A stretch of DNA of 64,000 nucleotides from an uncultured Alphaproteobacteria bacterium (GTDB taxonomy: Bacteria > Pseudomonadota > Alphaproteobacteria > CAAHEQ01 > UBA3637), in NCBI GenBank assembly GCA_944392555.1, contig CALXWZ010000004.1:55689-119688 (forward strand), written 5' to 3'. Numbering within the stretch: the stretch's first letter is position 1; each line of letters begins with the position of its first letter. A program made the translations under genes and the position numbers. Below, piece by piece: positions 28,777 through 38,786 of this stretch. The notes below the pieces were generated by a model. That model did no database searches and was not told the origin of the DNA. It worked only from the letters and a program-made list of their open reading frames with translations.

Positions 28777-28831
28777 GCGCGCTTTGCGCAAAATATGATG
28801 GTATTGTATTATTGAAAGAAGTAGGGTTAAT

Positions 28832-31800
28832 ATGCCAGAAAATAGAAGACAAAGCACCTCAGAACAATATATTAAAAAAAGCAATCGGAAACTGCTGTTC
28901 GGTGGGATATTGCTTTTATTTGTTTTTCTTATCGCATTAGCGTTTATGTCTGAATCCAGGCGGCGCGGAGGTGAGGAATCTTCTATTAACTATGTGATAG
29001 AGCCGATTGAAAGCACGCCGACCAATACGGTTGAAGGTGATTTGTTTGCGCGCGGAGATGCTAAATTGAAGTTGGATCCGGCGCAAATTGATATGGATAA
29101 TGTGGTTATCGGTTCGCAAGTGGAGGCTATTTTAACTTTGACGGCTGAAAATACGCCGATACAATTTTTAGGCATGGATTTGGCGGAGGAGCAAACCGAT
29201 GGATTTAGATTGGAAACAACATGTTCGCCCGATAATCCGATTGAAGTCGGTAATACATGCATTATTAAGGTATTATGGAATCCGGTATCGTTGCGTCAGT
29301 TGCAAAATAATTTAACGATTCGGTGGAAAGAATATTCGCAAACGGCATTTCGCGAACAAACATCGGTTGTGCAGATTAAGGCGCAATCAACCGATTCGAA
29401 AGACTGTGTGATTTGCGAAAATGTGAATGCCCAAGAAGTCAAAGAACCGCGCATGGCGATGGGCCTGAACGGTGAGTTATACGAGGTAGACGGTGAAGGC
29501 TATATCACATTGCCGGATGGCACGCGGTTAAAAGTGACGGAGAACGGCGTTGTTACTGATGATCAAGGAAACATCGTTGCGGTTGTTGAACCGGAATATA
29601 TTGCGTTGAATATGAATAACGATTTAATGGGCAGTATATCCGATACGAACGAAGTTATCGGTGCAAACGGTGAAAAATTCGGCAGAATGCTGGGAGATAA
29701 AACGATTGTTGATCCGAAATTAAATGTATTGGGGGCTGGAATTCCCGTTGTGTCGGTCATCAACGCACAAGGCAATGTTATCGGCAAAATGACGAAAGAC
29801 GGCACGGTGGTTGACGGACAGAATAAAGTTGTCGGTAAAGTTTGGGTAGACGGGCAAGTTTTCTCGCTGGAAGGACAGCCGATGGGTTATGTGCGCCCAT
29901 GGGGATTGGTTTCTGATTTTACGGGGAAAGTTATCGGCGCAATTATTCCGGACGGAACGGTGATTGACGGTAAAAACAATACGTTAGGACGAATTATGCC
30001 TAACGGGTTTGCCATCGGCAATCAAGGTGATCTTATCGGTGCAACGATTCCGACAGGGGTTGGTATTGGATCGGGCTGCCAATTGGCAGGGAAAGTATTG
30101 TTGAATGGCGATGTAAAAGATTCATATGATCAGACGATGGGAAAAGTGATGCCGGACGGGGCGATCGTTAACACAGACGGAGAAGAACAAGGTGCTGTTA
30201 TTCCGCAGGGGCTGGTTATTAATGAAAAAGGCAAAGTTGTCGGTTTTATCAATTCCGAAGGGAAGGCTGTGAACGGAAAAGGAGCTATTATCGGGTGTGT
30301 TAATCCGGACGGGACGGTTGTTGCCGGCAAGAAATCAGTTGGGGCTGTTATGGCACGCGGACATGTCATCGGTTATGGATGTCAAGCTGTCGGTTCGGTA
30401 TTTCCGAATGGTGAAGTTTATGATAATACCTTGAAATCGTTGGGTCGAGTGATGCCGGATCGATTTGTGAGAAATAATGAAAATAAAATTATCGGTATTG
30501 TTGCAGCGCGTGGAGCAGCGGTGGCAGATGGTTGTCGCTTATTAGGATTGGTTTCATTGACGGGACAAGTCTTGGATATGCAAAATCAGCCTGTCGGTTG
30601 TATGACGCCTGAAAAAACAGTTATTAACAGTTCGGGTGAAACAATCGGAAGTGTTGCGCCGAAAGGAAGTGTTTATGACCAAAACGGTGCTTTGCTCGGT
30701 CGTGTCGGTTTTGACGGAAAAGTGCGTGATAAAGGCGGGAATGTTATCGGATGCGTGAATCCGGACGGAACGGTGACGGATACAAGCGGTAAGTTAATCG
30801 GTGAAGTATCGCAACATGCGCCCGGTGTTATTGTTGACGGTTCGGGTAATCCGACGGGTTGGAGTAAAGTTGGAAATAAAATTTTTGATATTAACGGGAA
30901 TGAAGTCGGTATTTTAAATAAGGACGGAGTTATTGTATCCGAAACGGGTAAATATGTCGGATTTATTCCGAAAGACGGACACATCTTTTCGCCTGACGGA
31001 TTGATTTTGGGTCGCTATTCCTCTAAAGTGGGGTATGCCGTTAATCAAAATAATGAACGATTTGCAAAAATTTTATTTGATATGACGGCTATCAGCGGTG
31101 ATACGGGAGCAATCGTTGGAGCATTAATTCCTGATAACACGGGGTTTGTTGATAAAAACAGTGGCTTTCTGGGGCAAGTCCAAATGGATGGGACGTTGCG
31201 AAATAAAGACGGGTCGGTTATCGGCGCTATTCGCGCAGATGGAACCGTGATTGATAAAGACGGAAATGTTATCGGCTTCAAAGTAGTTGAGGGCAATGTT
31301 GCGACGGGTAATGGAGTTGTCGTTGGGACGGTAGATGCAACAGGTGCTGTTTTATCGGAGGCTAAAACAGAAATCGGACATATTTTAGGGAATGGGCTTG
31401 CTGTTTCATCTGACGGAAAGAAGTTAATCGGCGGAGTGGTTCCGCAATCGGCTTTGGCAATGGATGCCCGCGGATTGGTCGGCTATTTAAATGCCAAAGG
31501 CGAAGTGCAAGGGCTTTCGGGTGAATATGTCGGTAAAGCAACGCCGTTCGGACTTGTTCTTGCCGATGACGGGACGGTTGTTGCTCAATTGGTGCGCTTG
31601 GGTGTTTTTGTTGATGAAAACGGTAAGACGGTCGGTTGGACTTCACTGGAAGGCACGCTGACGGGAACGGATAATAAGCCTGCCGGAAAGATAAACGTGA
31701 ACGGATTAGCGTTTGATCGAATGAATAATTTATTGGGAAGTATGGTTAAACGCGGTATGATTATCGGCAAAAACGGTGAATTTATCTCTTCCGTTGCTGC

Positions 31801-34800
31801 AAATAATCGCGTTTTGCAAAAAGATCGTTTGCTGGGAAGCGCAACGGCGTCACCCTATATCTATACAACGGATAATGTATTATTGGGCCGCTTGTTGCCG
31901 GCCGGCGTTGCTGTCGGAAATGATGGGCGGTTGCTGGGTTGGACACGTGGTGACGGCTCTATCGGTACGCAAAGTGAAACAGTCGGCGCTGTCTTACTTG
32001 ATAACAGAGTTGTGAACACACGTGGCAATATTTTAGGATATTATATTCCGCTCGGTAGTGCCGCGTATGATAATGAGGGTAAAACCGTTGGAATTATGAG
32101 CATTAACGGAACAATTATTTCGGCTGCCGGACAGGCGCGTGGTGAATTGCGCGGAGGTAATTATGTGGCGCGTAACGGTGAAATAATTGGTCGCTTGGTA
32201 TCTGATATGCCATATGTCAGCAATAATTTGTTGGGAAAAACAAACGGATTGGCTCAGATGACGGGTGACGTTGTGACGGCCAGTAACGGTAAGTCGGTCG
32301 GCAATATGATGACGAACGGAACGGTTATCAATTTAGCGCGTCAGATTATCGGAAAAATGACGATATACGGAGTTCCCGCGACGAATGCGCTTTCACCGAT
32401 CGGGCAAGCATATTTGAACGGTGAAGTTGTCTCACGGGCAAAGACGGAAGGAGTTATCAGTGGAACGCAAGCCATTTATAACACCGAAAACAGAATTATC
32501 GGTAGTGTGTTGCCGTTGGAAACGGTTATCGGCAAAACAGGGAATATTATCGGTCGGCCGACGGGAACGCGCCAAATTGCCGATAGAACAGGCAAGCAAG
32601 TTGCTGTTCAAATGACGTTTGGTACGGTATTGATGACGGATAACAGTTGGGTCGGCGGTATTATGCCGAACGGAACTGCCGTAAACGATGACGGTGAATT
32701 GATTGGAACGATTGCCGGAGACGGTGTTGTATTAGATAAAGAAGAATTGTTCGCCGGACGGGTATTGGGCGACGGATCGGTTGCAACTGTTGCCGATCGT
32801 GAGTTGTATAATACCATGCCGTATGGCGGTGCGGTAACGGCACAAGGTTTGCCGTTCAGCTATCGTAATCGTGTTTTGGGAACAACCTCTATCAACGGTG
32901 ATGTGGTAGATTATGCCGGAGCAAAAACGAATCGGATTTTGGACGATGGAACAATCCTTGGAAAAAGTGAACCGCTAGATGGTGTTGTTTTACCAATCGT
33001 TCCGGCCGTTAATTACAATGGTGATTTGCTTGGCACGTTGAACGGTAAGGGGCAAATCGTGTTGCCGAATGGCGAAGTAAGTGGCAAGGTTGCCGTGAAT
33101 GAAACGGTTAAAGGGGCCGGTGAATATGAAATTATCGGGACCTTGATACCGAACAAAACAATTACGAACGATTGTAAAGTTGTGGGTGTTCCGGCATTAA
33201 ACGGTCAGGTGATTGATGCGCGCGGAACGGTCATCGGACGCGTAACTCCCGATAAATGGGCCGTGAATGCTGCGGGCGAACGAATCGGACGCGTAACGCG
33301 AGTTGGTATTGTGGTTTCTCCGGATGGAACATACCTCGGTCGGACGTTGCCTGACTCAACCGTGGTAGATACGGAAGGCATTTCGCTCGGTTGTGCCAGA
33401 AATGACGGAACCGTTGTGGATAATACAGGCAATATTATCGGCGGAGTGATTGAAAGAGGGCCTGTTCTGGGTAAAGATGGTAAACCGCTCGGACGGGTGA
33501 AAGCGAACGGAACCGTGGTTGATGCCAGAGGAAATGAAATCGGAAAAGTGCGGGCAGACGGTATGGTTATTGATGCTGCCGGTAATGTGATCGGACATGT
33601 TGTTCCGAGAGACAGAGAGATTATATACGATGAAAACGGCAATATCAAAGGAACGTTCGGTGCGGACGGCACATTCTATGATCCGAAAACGGGAAAACCC
33701 GTATTCCGAATTGATAAAGACGGGAATGTGTATGATGCCGAAAATAATTTAATCGGCAGATATAAAAACGGTGAATTTGTGGATACAAAAGGCAACGCAT
33801 TAGACGGCATGACGGTGTTGCTTGATAAAAATGGTAAAGCTTTCGGAATTGTGTCGGGGTGCGATGTCTTAAATTCCTACGGTGAAAAAATCGGCACGAT
33901 TTTGGCAAACGGTAACGTTGTGGATTTAAACGGCAGTGTGTTTGCCAGAATATTGGGTGACGGCACGATTTTACAAGACGGAAAAGTGTTAGGAAAAGTT
34001 GCCGGCACAAATCCGCGCCTGGATAGATGCGGTATTCAAACGCAAGATACACCTTCTGTTAAACAAGTCGGGCGACTCGGCGCAGACGGTTATATTTATG
34101 ATGAGAACGGTAATCAGATCGGCCGTGTTGACGAGGACGGAAATATTTACGATAAAGACGGCAATTTAATCGGTCGTGTCGGCGAGGATGGCGTTATTTA
34201 CGATGCAAACAACAATCCGATCGGTTACATTGATGAAAACGGTAATGTGCACTTGTATAATGGAAAAGAGTTGGGTGATTTATCCGGCGGAGCAGGTGAC
34301 TCGGGGATTGCCGGGCGCGCTATCTATATAGGAAATCAAAAGTATGCCGTTTCGGATAAGGGCTCTATTGTAAACAGCGATGGAACGATTATCGGTTATA
34401 TGGGTGAGGACGGAAAGCCGTATACGCTGGACAATCGTGTGTTGACGGCCAGTGGTGATGTGACGGGTCGTTCACGCCCGAATGTCTATCGGCGGCCGAA
34501 AGTTTCGCAAGAACAGGTTGAAGAGATGAAAAACCTCTTAACGCAAAAGCGCCAGAGTATGCGTGCCGGTATTAAAAATGTTATTAAGCCGGACGGACGG
34601 ATTTTGGCCAAAGGAAAACGTCAACAGGCTTCTGATTGGGGCGATGAATTTAAGACGGTATCATCATGGCCGGTAGATATGTCGCGGATGATTTTGCAAG
34701 ATAAAGCCATTCCGGCAGTTATTGTGCGGTCCATTGATTCGCGCTATAAAGATGTTCCTGTGACGGCGATTGTGGAAAGAAACATCTACTCTGAGCAAGG

Positions 34801-35632
34801 ACGAAATATTTTGATACCGGCGGGTAGTCGTGTAATCGGTAAGATGACGGGTAGTCCGGGACAAGATAAAGTGGCTAAAATGGAAATTTCATGGTCTCGC
34901 TTGATTCGTCCGGACGGTGGTATGTTTAAATTTACGGCTACATCGGGCGACGCGCAGGGACGCGGTGGTGTGGCAGCGTATTTGGATGATCAGTTAATTA
35001 CGAAATACGGTAAACCTGTGATGACATCCGTTGTCACATCGGCAGTTTCCTATATGTTGGCTGCTAATGATGATTATACGGTTAATAACGAATCGGATAC
35101 AACAACGCAAAGCTCTAAATCACAGGCAGCAGCGGATGCACGTGAGAACTTCATTGATTCCATGCAACAGATTTTTGATCAGTTGATTGCGGAAGCAACG
35201 GGTGTTCCGCCGGTTGTATTTGTTCCGTCGGGAACGCGGGTGACGATTTTCTCAACAACGGATTTATGGTTGCGCTCGGCAGATGATGATGTGAGTGATT
35301 ATGAGAAAGAAAACGGTCCGGATACAACCGAGGCGCGCAAGCCGAATACAGGTTCGTGGATTGATAATCGAATTCAACCGAATGATACGGTAGATGAAGA
35401 AGAAACGGATGATTCTGCGCAAGGAAAACAAAGCGATTCAAACTCAGACGCAGTGGATTACTATGCTCCCGACGATTCGTATAAGAAACGTTCCGGTTTG
35501 GATGAAGAACAGCCGACAAGCGGAAATGATGCCATATACGACGGTAGCAGTGAGACGGGTGAAGTTTCATTAAAAGATCGAACGGTGACGCCGGTATTGC
35601 CGAAAACAGGCACTGTGGGGCGCTTGTTTTAG
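28832..35632 (+). CDS. Giant VirB10 / DotG (IcmE)-like protein with short tandem repeats
   Basis: A 2266-residue protein. A basic cytoplasmic start precedes one transmembrane helix (residues 20-40). A small domain with a cysteine pair (C131, C143) follows, then about 1,650 residues (about 215-1870) of imperfect repeats with a period near 17, consensus close to VIGRVxxDGTVxDxxGN. The C-terminal domain (about 1955-2150) matches VirB10/TrbI/DotG: IPAVIVRSIDSRYK, RNILIPAGSRVIGKM, VVFVPSGTRVTIFSTTDLWL. An acidic tail ends it. VirB10 and DotG span the envelope and pass the energy signal from inner to outer membrane; DotG also has short repeats in its middle, but of another kind and far fewer. The repeats probably form a beta-solenoid. 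Several contain single cysteines. Confidence 0.85.
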   Translation: MPENRRQSTSEQYIKKSNRKLLFGGILLLFVFLIALAFMSESRRRGGEESSINYVIEPIESTPTNTVEGDLFARGDAKLKLDPAQIDMDNVVIGSQVEAILTLTAENTPIQFLGMDLAEEQTDGFRLETTCSPDNPIEVGNTCIIKVLWNPVSLRQLQNNLTIRWKEYSQTAFREQTSVVQIKAQSTDSKDCVICENVNAQEVKEPRMAMGLNGELYEVDGEGYITLPDGTRLKVTENGVVTDDQGNIVAVVEPEYIALNMNNDLMGSISDTNEVIGANGEKFGRMLGDKTIVDPKLNVLGAGIPVVSVINAQGNVIGKMTKDGTVVDGQNKVVGKVWVDGQVFSLEGQPMGYVRPWGLVSDFTGKVIGAIIPDGTVIDGKNNTLGRIMPNGFAIGNQGDLIGATIPTGVGIGSGCQLAGKVLLNGDVKDSYDQTMGKVMPDGAIVNTDGEEQGAVIPQGLVINEKGKVVGFINSEGKAVNGKGAIIGCVNPDGTVVAGKKSVGAVMARGHVIGYGCQAVGSVFPNGEVYDNTLKSLGRVMPDRFVRNNENKIIGIVAARGAAVADGCRLLGLVSLTGQVLDMQNQPVGCMTPEKTVINSSGETIGSVAPKGSVYDQNGALLGRVGFDGKVRDKGGNVIGCVNPDGTVTDTSGKLIGEVSQHAPGVIVDGSGNPTGWSKVGNKIFDINGNEVGILNKDGVIVSETGKYVGFIPKDGHIFSPDGLILGRYSSKVGYAVNQNNERFAKILFDMTAISGDTGAIVGALIPDNTGFVDKNSGFLGQVQMDGTLRNKDGSVIGAIRADGTVIDKDGNVIGFKVVEGNVATGNGVVVGTVDATGAVLSEAKTEIGHILGNGLAVSSDGKKLIGGVVPQSALAMDARGLVGYLNAKGEVQGLSGEYVGKATPFGLVLADDGTVVAQLVRLGVFVDENGKTVGWTSLEGTLTGTDNKPAGKINVNGLAFDRMNNLLGSMVKRGMIIGKNGEFISSVAANNRVLQKDRLLGSATASPYIYTTDNVLLGRLLPAGVAVGNDGRLLGWTRGDGSIGTQSETVGAVLLDNRVVNTRGNILGYYIPLGSAAYDNEGKTVGIMSINGTIISAAGQARGELRGGNYVARNGEIIGRLVSDMPYVSNNLLGKTNGLAQMTGDVVTASNGKSVGNMMTNGTVINLARQIIGKMTIYGVPATNALSPIGQAYLNGEVVSRAKTEGVISGTQAIYNTENRIIGSVLPLETVIGKTGNIIGRPTGTRQIADRTGKQVAVQMTFGTVLMTDNSWVGGIMPNGTAVNDDGELIGTIAGDGVVLDKEELFAGRVLGDGSVATVADRELYNTMPYGGAVTAQGLPFSYRNRVLGTTSINGDVVDYAGAKTNRILDDGTILGKSEPLDGVVLPIVPAVNYNGDLLGTLNGKGQIVLPNGEVSGKVAVNETVKGAGEYEIIGTLIPNKTITNDCKVVGVPALNGQVIDARGTVIGRVTPDKWAVNAAGERIGRVTRVGIVVSPDGTYLGRTLPDSTVVDTEGISLGCARNDGTVVDNTGNIIGGVIERGPVLGKDGKPLGRVKANGTVVDARGNEIGKVRADGMVIDAAGNVIGHVVPRDREIIYDENGNIKGTFGADGTFYDPKTGKPVFRIDKDGNVYDAENNLIGRYKNGEFVDTKGNALDGMTVLLDKNGKAFGIVSGCDVLNSYGEKIGTILANGNVVDLNGSVFARILGDGTILQDGKVLGKVAGTNPRLDRCGIQTQDTPSVKQVGRLGADGYIYDENGNQIGRVDEDGNIYDKDGNLIGRVGEDGVIYDANNNPIGYIDENGNVHLYNGKELGDLSGGAGDSGIAGRAIYIGNQKYAVSDKGSIVNSDGTIIGYMGEDGKPYTLDNRVLTASGDVTGRSRPNVYRRPKVSQEQVEEMKNLLTQKRQSMRAGIKNVIKPDGRILAKGKRQQASDWGDEFKTVSSWPVDMSRMILQDKAIPAVIVRSIDSRYKDVPVTAIVERNIYSEQGRNILIPAGSRVIGKMTGSPGQDKVAKMEISWSRLIRPDGGMFKFTATSGDAQGRGGVAAYLDDQLITKYGKPVMTSVVTSAVSYMLAANDDYTVNNESDTTTQSSKSQAAADARENFIDSMQQIFDQLIAEATGVPPVVFVPSGTRVTIFSTTDLWLRSADDDVSDYEKENGPDTTEARKPNTGSWIDNRIQPNDTVDEEETDDSAQGKQSDSNSDAVDYYAPDDSYKKRSGLDEEQPTSGNDAIYDGSSETGEVSLKDRTVTPVLPKTGTVGRLF
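29470..34440 (+). repeat. Coding tandem repeats of about 17 residues
   Basis: The central part of the VirB10-like gene is built from degenerate units of about 51 bases encoding a G-x-V, two to three residues, DGTV (or NG), hydrophobic, D, two residues, G-N/K, hydrophobic, IG pattern. Region length divided by the period implies of the order of 90 units. The most regular copies lie at the end (about 34085-34250: IGRVDEDGNIYDKDGN, IGRVGEDGVIYDANNN). Copies differ from each other at the DNA level, so the expansion is old and kept by selection. Confidence 0.85.
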
Positions 35633-35779
35633 GTAAATTTTGTTGTGAGGGCCAGCGGGTGAATGAAGCATTTATCATCATCCGTAGTCCGAGTAAAAAG
35701 AACGGGATGAGGCGCACAATTAACAGGGAGTCGATAAAGGAAAAATAGATTAAATCGGCTGAAAGAAGAAAGGGGAAGT

Positions 35780-36769
35780 ATGGGCGAATTATCGATTAAA
35801 GATACGTATAAAGTGTTAGAGTCGGCACTGCGTCCGCTTTCCTACTGGTATAATCAAGATAATGTTGAAGAGGTGGCAGTTGATTGCCCGGGCGGAATCT
35901 GGTTGCGTTTACGTGGGAAGCATACCTATCCATGGCATTATTATGAGGATCCGAAATTAACGCGCGAGTATTTAAACAACATTTTATATATTATTGCAAA
36001 TACGTATGATTACGCATTTGATCCCGAGCAAGGAACACCCGTTGTGTATGCAACATTGCCCGGAGGCCATCGTTTTACGGGGATTGCCGGACGCAATGTG
36101 ATGTATGATAATAACGATTTAACGGGAGGTGTGGCATTAGCCATCCGTGTGTATAAAGAAGATTTATCCATTACCATGGGTGATTTCGGATTGAATGAGG
36201 GTGGCAGATTACGTCCGTTAAATAAATTAAAGCAAGTAGAAGACCCTGATGATCCGTTTGATAGATTGTTGTTATCCATTAAGCGGGGAGATCATGTTTT
36301 AGTCAGCGGGGCAACGGCAACAGGTAAAACAACGTTTTTAAATAATTTAATTCGTTTATTGGATCCGCATAAGCGCATTTTAACGATTGAAGATACGCGC
36401 GAATTGATTGTGCCACATAAAAACCGCGTGCATATTGTTTTGCCACGGACGGAGTTGACGAATAAATTTGATTATAAGCGCGTAATTGACTTAGCGGTTC
36501 GGTTTACGCCGGACGCTATTATCGGGGGTGAAATTTCTACATCAAATGCAGGGGCTTTATGGGAGTTAATGGGGTCCGGACACGATAACTGCTTTGCAAC
36601 CATACATGCTGAAAGTCCGGAAGCAGCTTATAAGGCTTTTATCGGGCGGATTTTGCATACATACCCGACAACCGATCGTGAAAAAACGTATCGTGAAATG
36701 AAAGAAAAATTACGGGTTGTGCAAATTAATCGCGATGGAAACATCCGTGCCGTAACGGCCGTTACCTGA
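35780..36769 (+). CDS. VirB11 / DotB-type secretion ATPase
   Basis: A 329-residue hexameric traffic ATPase. The N-terminal domain (1-150) contains GIWLRLRGKHTYPW and GTPVVYATLPGGHRF. The Walker A loop GATATGKT lies at residues 177-184, then the Asp-box LTIEDTRELIV, the Walker B-type IIGGEIS and the histidine box FATIHAESP. These ATPases power substrate transfer and pilus dynamics from the cytoplasmic face. It is 147 bases after the giant VirB10-like gene, preceded by AAAGGGGAAG. Whether it is closer to VirB11 or DotB needs a tree. It ends the visible secretion cluster; no VirB4 or VirD4 follows. Confidence 0.88.
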   Translation: MGELSIKDTYKVLESALRPLSYWYNQDNVEEVAVDCPGGIWLRLRGKHTYPWHYYEDPKLTREYLNNILYIIANTYDYAFDPEQGTPVVYATLPGGHRFTGIAGRNVMYDNNDLTGGVALAIRVYKEDLSITMGDFGLNEGGRLRPLNKLKQVEDPDDPFDRLLLSIKRGDHVLVSGATATGKTTFLNNLIRLLDPHKRILTIEDTRELIVPHKNRVHIVLPRTELTNKFDYKRVIDLAVRFTPDAIIGGEISTSNAGALWELMGSGHDNCFATIHAESPEAAYKAFIGRILHTYPTTDREKTYREMKEKLRVVQINRDGNIRAVTAVT

Positions 36770-36979
36770 TTCCCCACTGTTGTGTATTTCCCTAACCCGT
36801 ATGTTTGGATTATTTAAATTGCTGTCGTAGCAAGAAATGGTAGCCGTTGTTCAGAAAACGCTACTTTCGGTTTGCTTAATTATAAAAATCGGCAGAGAAT
36901 AGAATGGGCAACGTGAGTGAGTATATCAAAAGCACTTGACTGCGCAATCCTCAATCGGGATGATGAAAATTATGAACAG

Positions 36980-37004
36980 TGCCGTTCAAGAGGCGTGAAC
37001 GGCA
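36980..37004 (+). terminator. Possible terminator after the secretion ATPase
   Basis: TGCCGTTCA (36980-36988) and TGAACGGCA (36996-37004) form a perfect 9-bp stem with a 7-base loop, followed by an imperfect T-rich stretch (TTTGTTTTG). It lies 210 bases after the ATPase and 57 bases past the end of the opposing 5'-nucleotidase gene, where the two transcription units converge. Confidence 0.5.
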
Positions 37005-37060
37005 GTATACTTTGTTTTGATACTTGATGATAACGATTATTCCCTTTTGATACATTTCGT

Positions 37061-38665
37061 TCAATGAAGGGTAATACGGTTTTCAAACGGAGGAAATTTA
37101 TAATCGGAGCGTTGCATTTGTTGTTTCAGTAACTGCCGTAAGGAGGGATGTATTTCTTGCGCTTCGGGTTGTTCGGGATACCCATCTCCTCCGCGTGCTA
37201 AAAAAGAGGCCATTACAACCGGATAACTTTTATTCAAATGAAGTGGCTCGCCGTTATGCAAAACAGTGATAACTTTTTTTGTCAGCGGATTAAAGGTATA
37301 AGAAAGGCCGGCCGTTTGTAAAAAAGCATTTGTGCGTTGATCGGGGATAAAATCGCGCAAGCCGATTTCCAGATAAGATATAATTTCTTGACCCGTTAAA
37401 TTAACAATAACAACACTTGAATCAAAAGGATAACTTTGCACAAGTTGCCCATAGCGGATTGTTCCTTTCGGCAGGCCTGCGCGAATCCCGCCCGCATTTA
37501 AAAAGGCTATTTTTGCCGAAGGAGCGGCTTGTAATAACGTGTTGGTCAGCACTTCGCCGATATAGCACTCCTCGGAACAAAAATCGGTATTTGGTGTTAG
37601 CAAAATTGGATTTTCAGATACCGTTAATGCTTCATCTAATTGGTGTTGAAGAGATTGTTCAACGGATTCAATTTCGTGTTTCATCACATCATCGGGTTGA
37701 ACGGCGGTATTGATTTGTTGCGTATCGCCCGTATAGGAAAGAATTTCACCGTTTTGATTAAATTCAACGGTGAGTTGCCCCGCATATTCGCCTCCGTAGC
37801 CGGCGGAAACAATTAACACGGGTTGCCCCTTTTGATTTTGCACAACGGTCGGATAGACGCCTTGGACATTTGGAAACGTTGGATTATTTGAGAGTAGCGT
37901 ATGCGTATGCCCGCCGACGATAATATCAATATCTTGAGATAGTTGGGCCAGAGATTTATCGGCTTCAAAACCGATATGTGAAAGCACGATAATAACGGAA
38001 ACGCCTTTTTCCTTTAAACGTTCCGTTTCGGCTTGAACGGATGATAATAACGGGCGCAAACGGATTTCTTTTGCAAAAGCGGATTGCGTTTTCATTTCGT
38101 CCGTTAATAATCCGATAACACCTATTTTTTGCGCCCCGCGCTGAATGATAACGGATTTCATAACCGTGTGCGCCAGTGGGGAATTATGCGGGAAAATCAC
38201 ATTGGATACGATAACAGGGGATTGTATAAGCGTCATCATTTTTTCAATCTCGGATAAGCCGTCATCAAATTCGTGGTTGCCGAGCGTGACGGCATCATAG
38301 TTCATCTCGTTTAATAAACGAATGATGTTTTCTCCTTTTTGCAGAGAGTAAAAAACGGTGCCCGAAAATCTGTCTCCGGCGTCTAAAAGAATCATATCGG
38401 GATAAAGGTGCCGATATTGATTAACAAGCGTTTTTAATCGGGCAAATCCACCGAGACAAGCCGGTTGCTCATAATCGCATATTCGGTTATCACTGTTAAA
38501 CGGAATAAGATGCGCGTGTAAATCATTCGTATGCATTAGATGCAACGTAAAACGCTCGGCTTCTTTTTCCCGCACATTTCCATACCAAATCCCGATAGCG
38601 CTGCAACCGCAAATCAAAACAATTATCAAAACGGAAAGTAAAATTTTACGAGTTGAGCGAAACAT
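37061..38665 (-). CDS. UshA-type 5'-nucleotidase / metallophosphoesterase
   Basis: A 534-residue exported enzyme that probably hydrolyses nucleotides or nucleotide sugars in the periplasm. The metallophosphatase domain has NDLHAH (D48, H50), DAGDRFSG, GNHEFD, LSHIGFEAD and VGGHTHT, which together bind two metal ions. The C-terminal nucleotide-binding domain has FLNAGGIRAGLPKG and ASFLARGGDGYP. The N terminus is hydrophobic and ends ICGC (C21), so it may be a lipoprotein rather than freely periplasmic. The start has AAAGGA upstream and a good promoter (38706-38734). Confidence 0.88.
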   Translation of the reverse strand: MFRSTRKILLSVLIIVLICGCSAIGIWYGNVREKEAERFTLHLMHTNDLHAHLIPFNSDNRICDYEQPACLGGFARLKTLVNQYRHLYPDMILLDAGDRFSGTVFYSLQKGENIIRLLNEMNYDAVTLGNHEFDDGLSEIEKMMTLIQSPVIVSNVIFPHNSPLAHTVMKSVIIQRGAQKIGVIGLLTDEMKTQSAFAKEIRLRPLLSSVQAETERLKEKGVSVIIVLSHIGFEADKSLAQLSQDIDIIVGGHTHTLLSNNPTFPNVQGVYPTVVQNQKGQPVLIVSAGYGGEYAGQLTVEFNQNGEILSYTGDTQQINTAVQPDDVMKHEIESVEQSLQHQLDEALTVSENPILLTPNTDFCSEECYIGEVLTNTLLQAAPSAKIAFLNAGGIRAGLPKGTIRYGQLVQSYPFDSSVVIVNLTGQEIISYLEIGLRDFIPDQRTNAFLQTAGLSYTFNPLTKKVITVLHNGEPLHLNKSYPVVMASFLARGGDGYPEQPEAQEIHPSLRQLLKQQMQRSDYKFPPFENRITLH

Positions 38666-38705
38666 GCTTTAATCCTTTATATGTTCGTTATTGGATGAGA
38701 ATAAA

Positions 38706-38734
38706 TTTATATGCGTAAATTAAAGATTTTTCAA
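38706..38734 (-). promoter_or_regulatory. Promoter of the 5'-nucleotidase gene
   Basis: On the minus strand TTGAAA (plus 38729-38734), a 17-base spacer and TATAAA (plus 38706-38711) lie about 40 bases before the start codon and after the stop of the DsbD-like gene. Confidence 0.7.
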
Positions 38735-38786
38735 GTTGCTTTTTCAGTTGAAAGGTAGAGCTTGCGGATTACTTACTTAAAAAAGA

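Noticed and set aside
29470..34440. CRISPR-like or non-coding tandem repeat
   Set aside because: The repetition is at the protein level with diverged DNA, in one uninterrupted frame, with no regular spacers.
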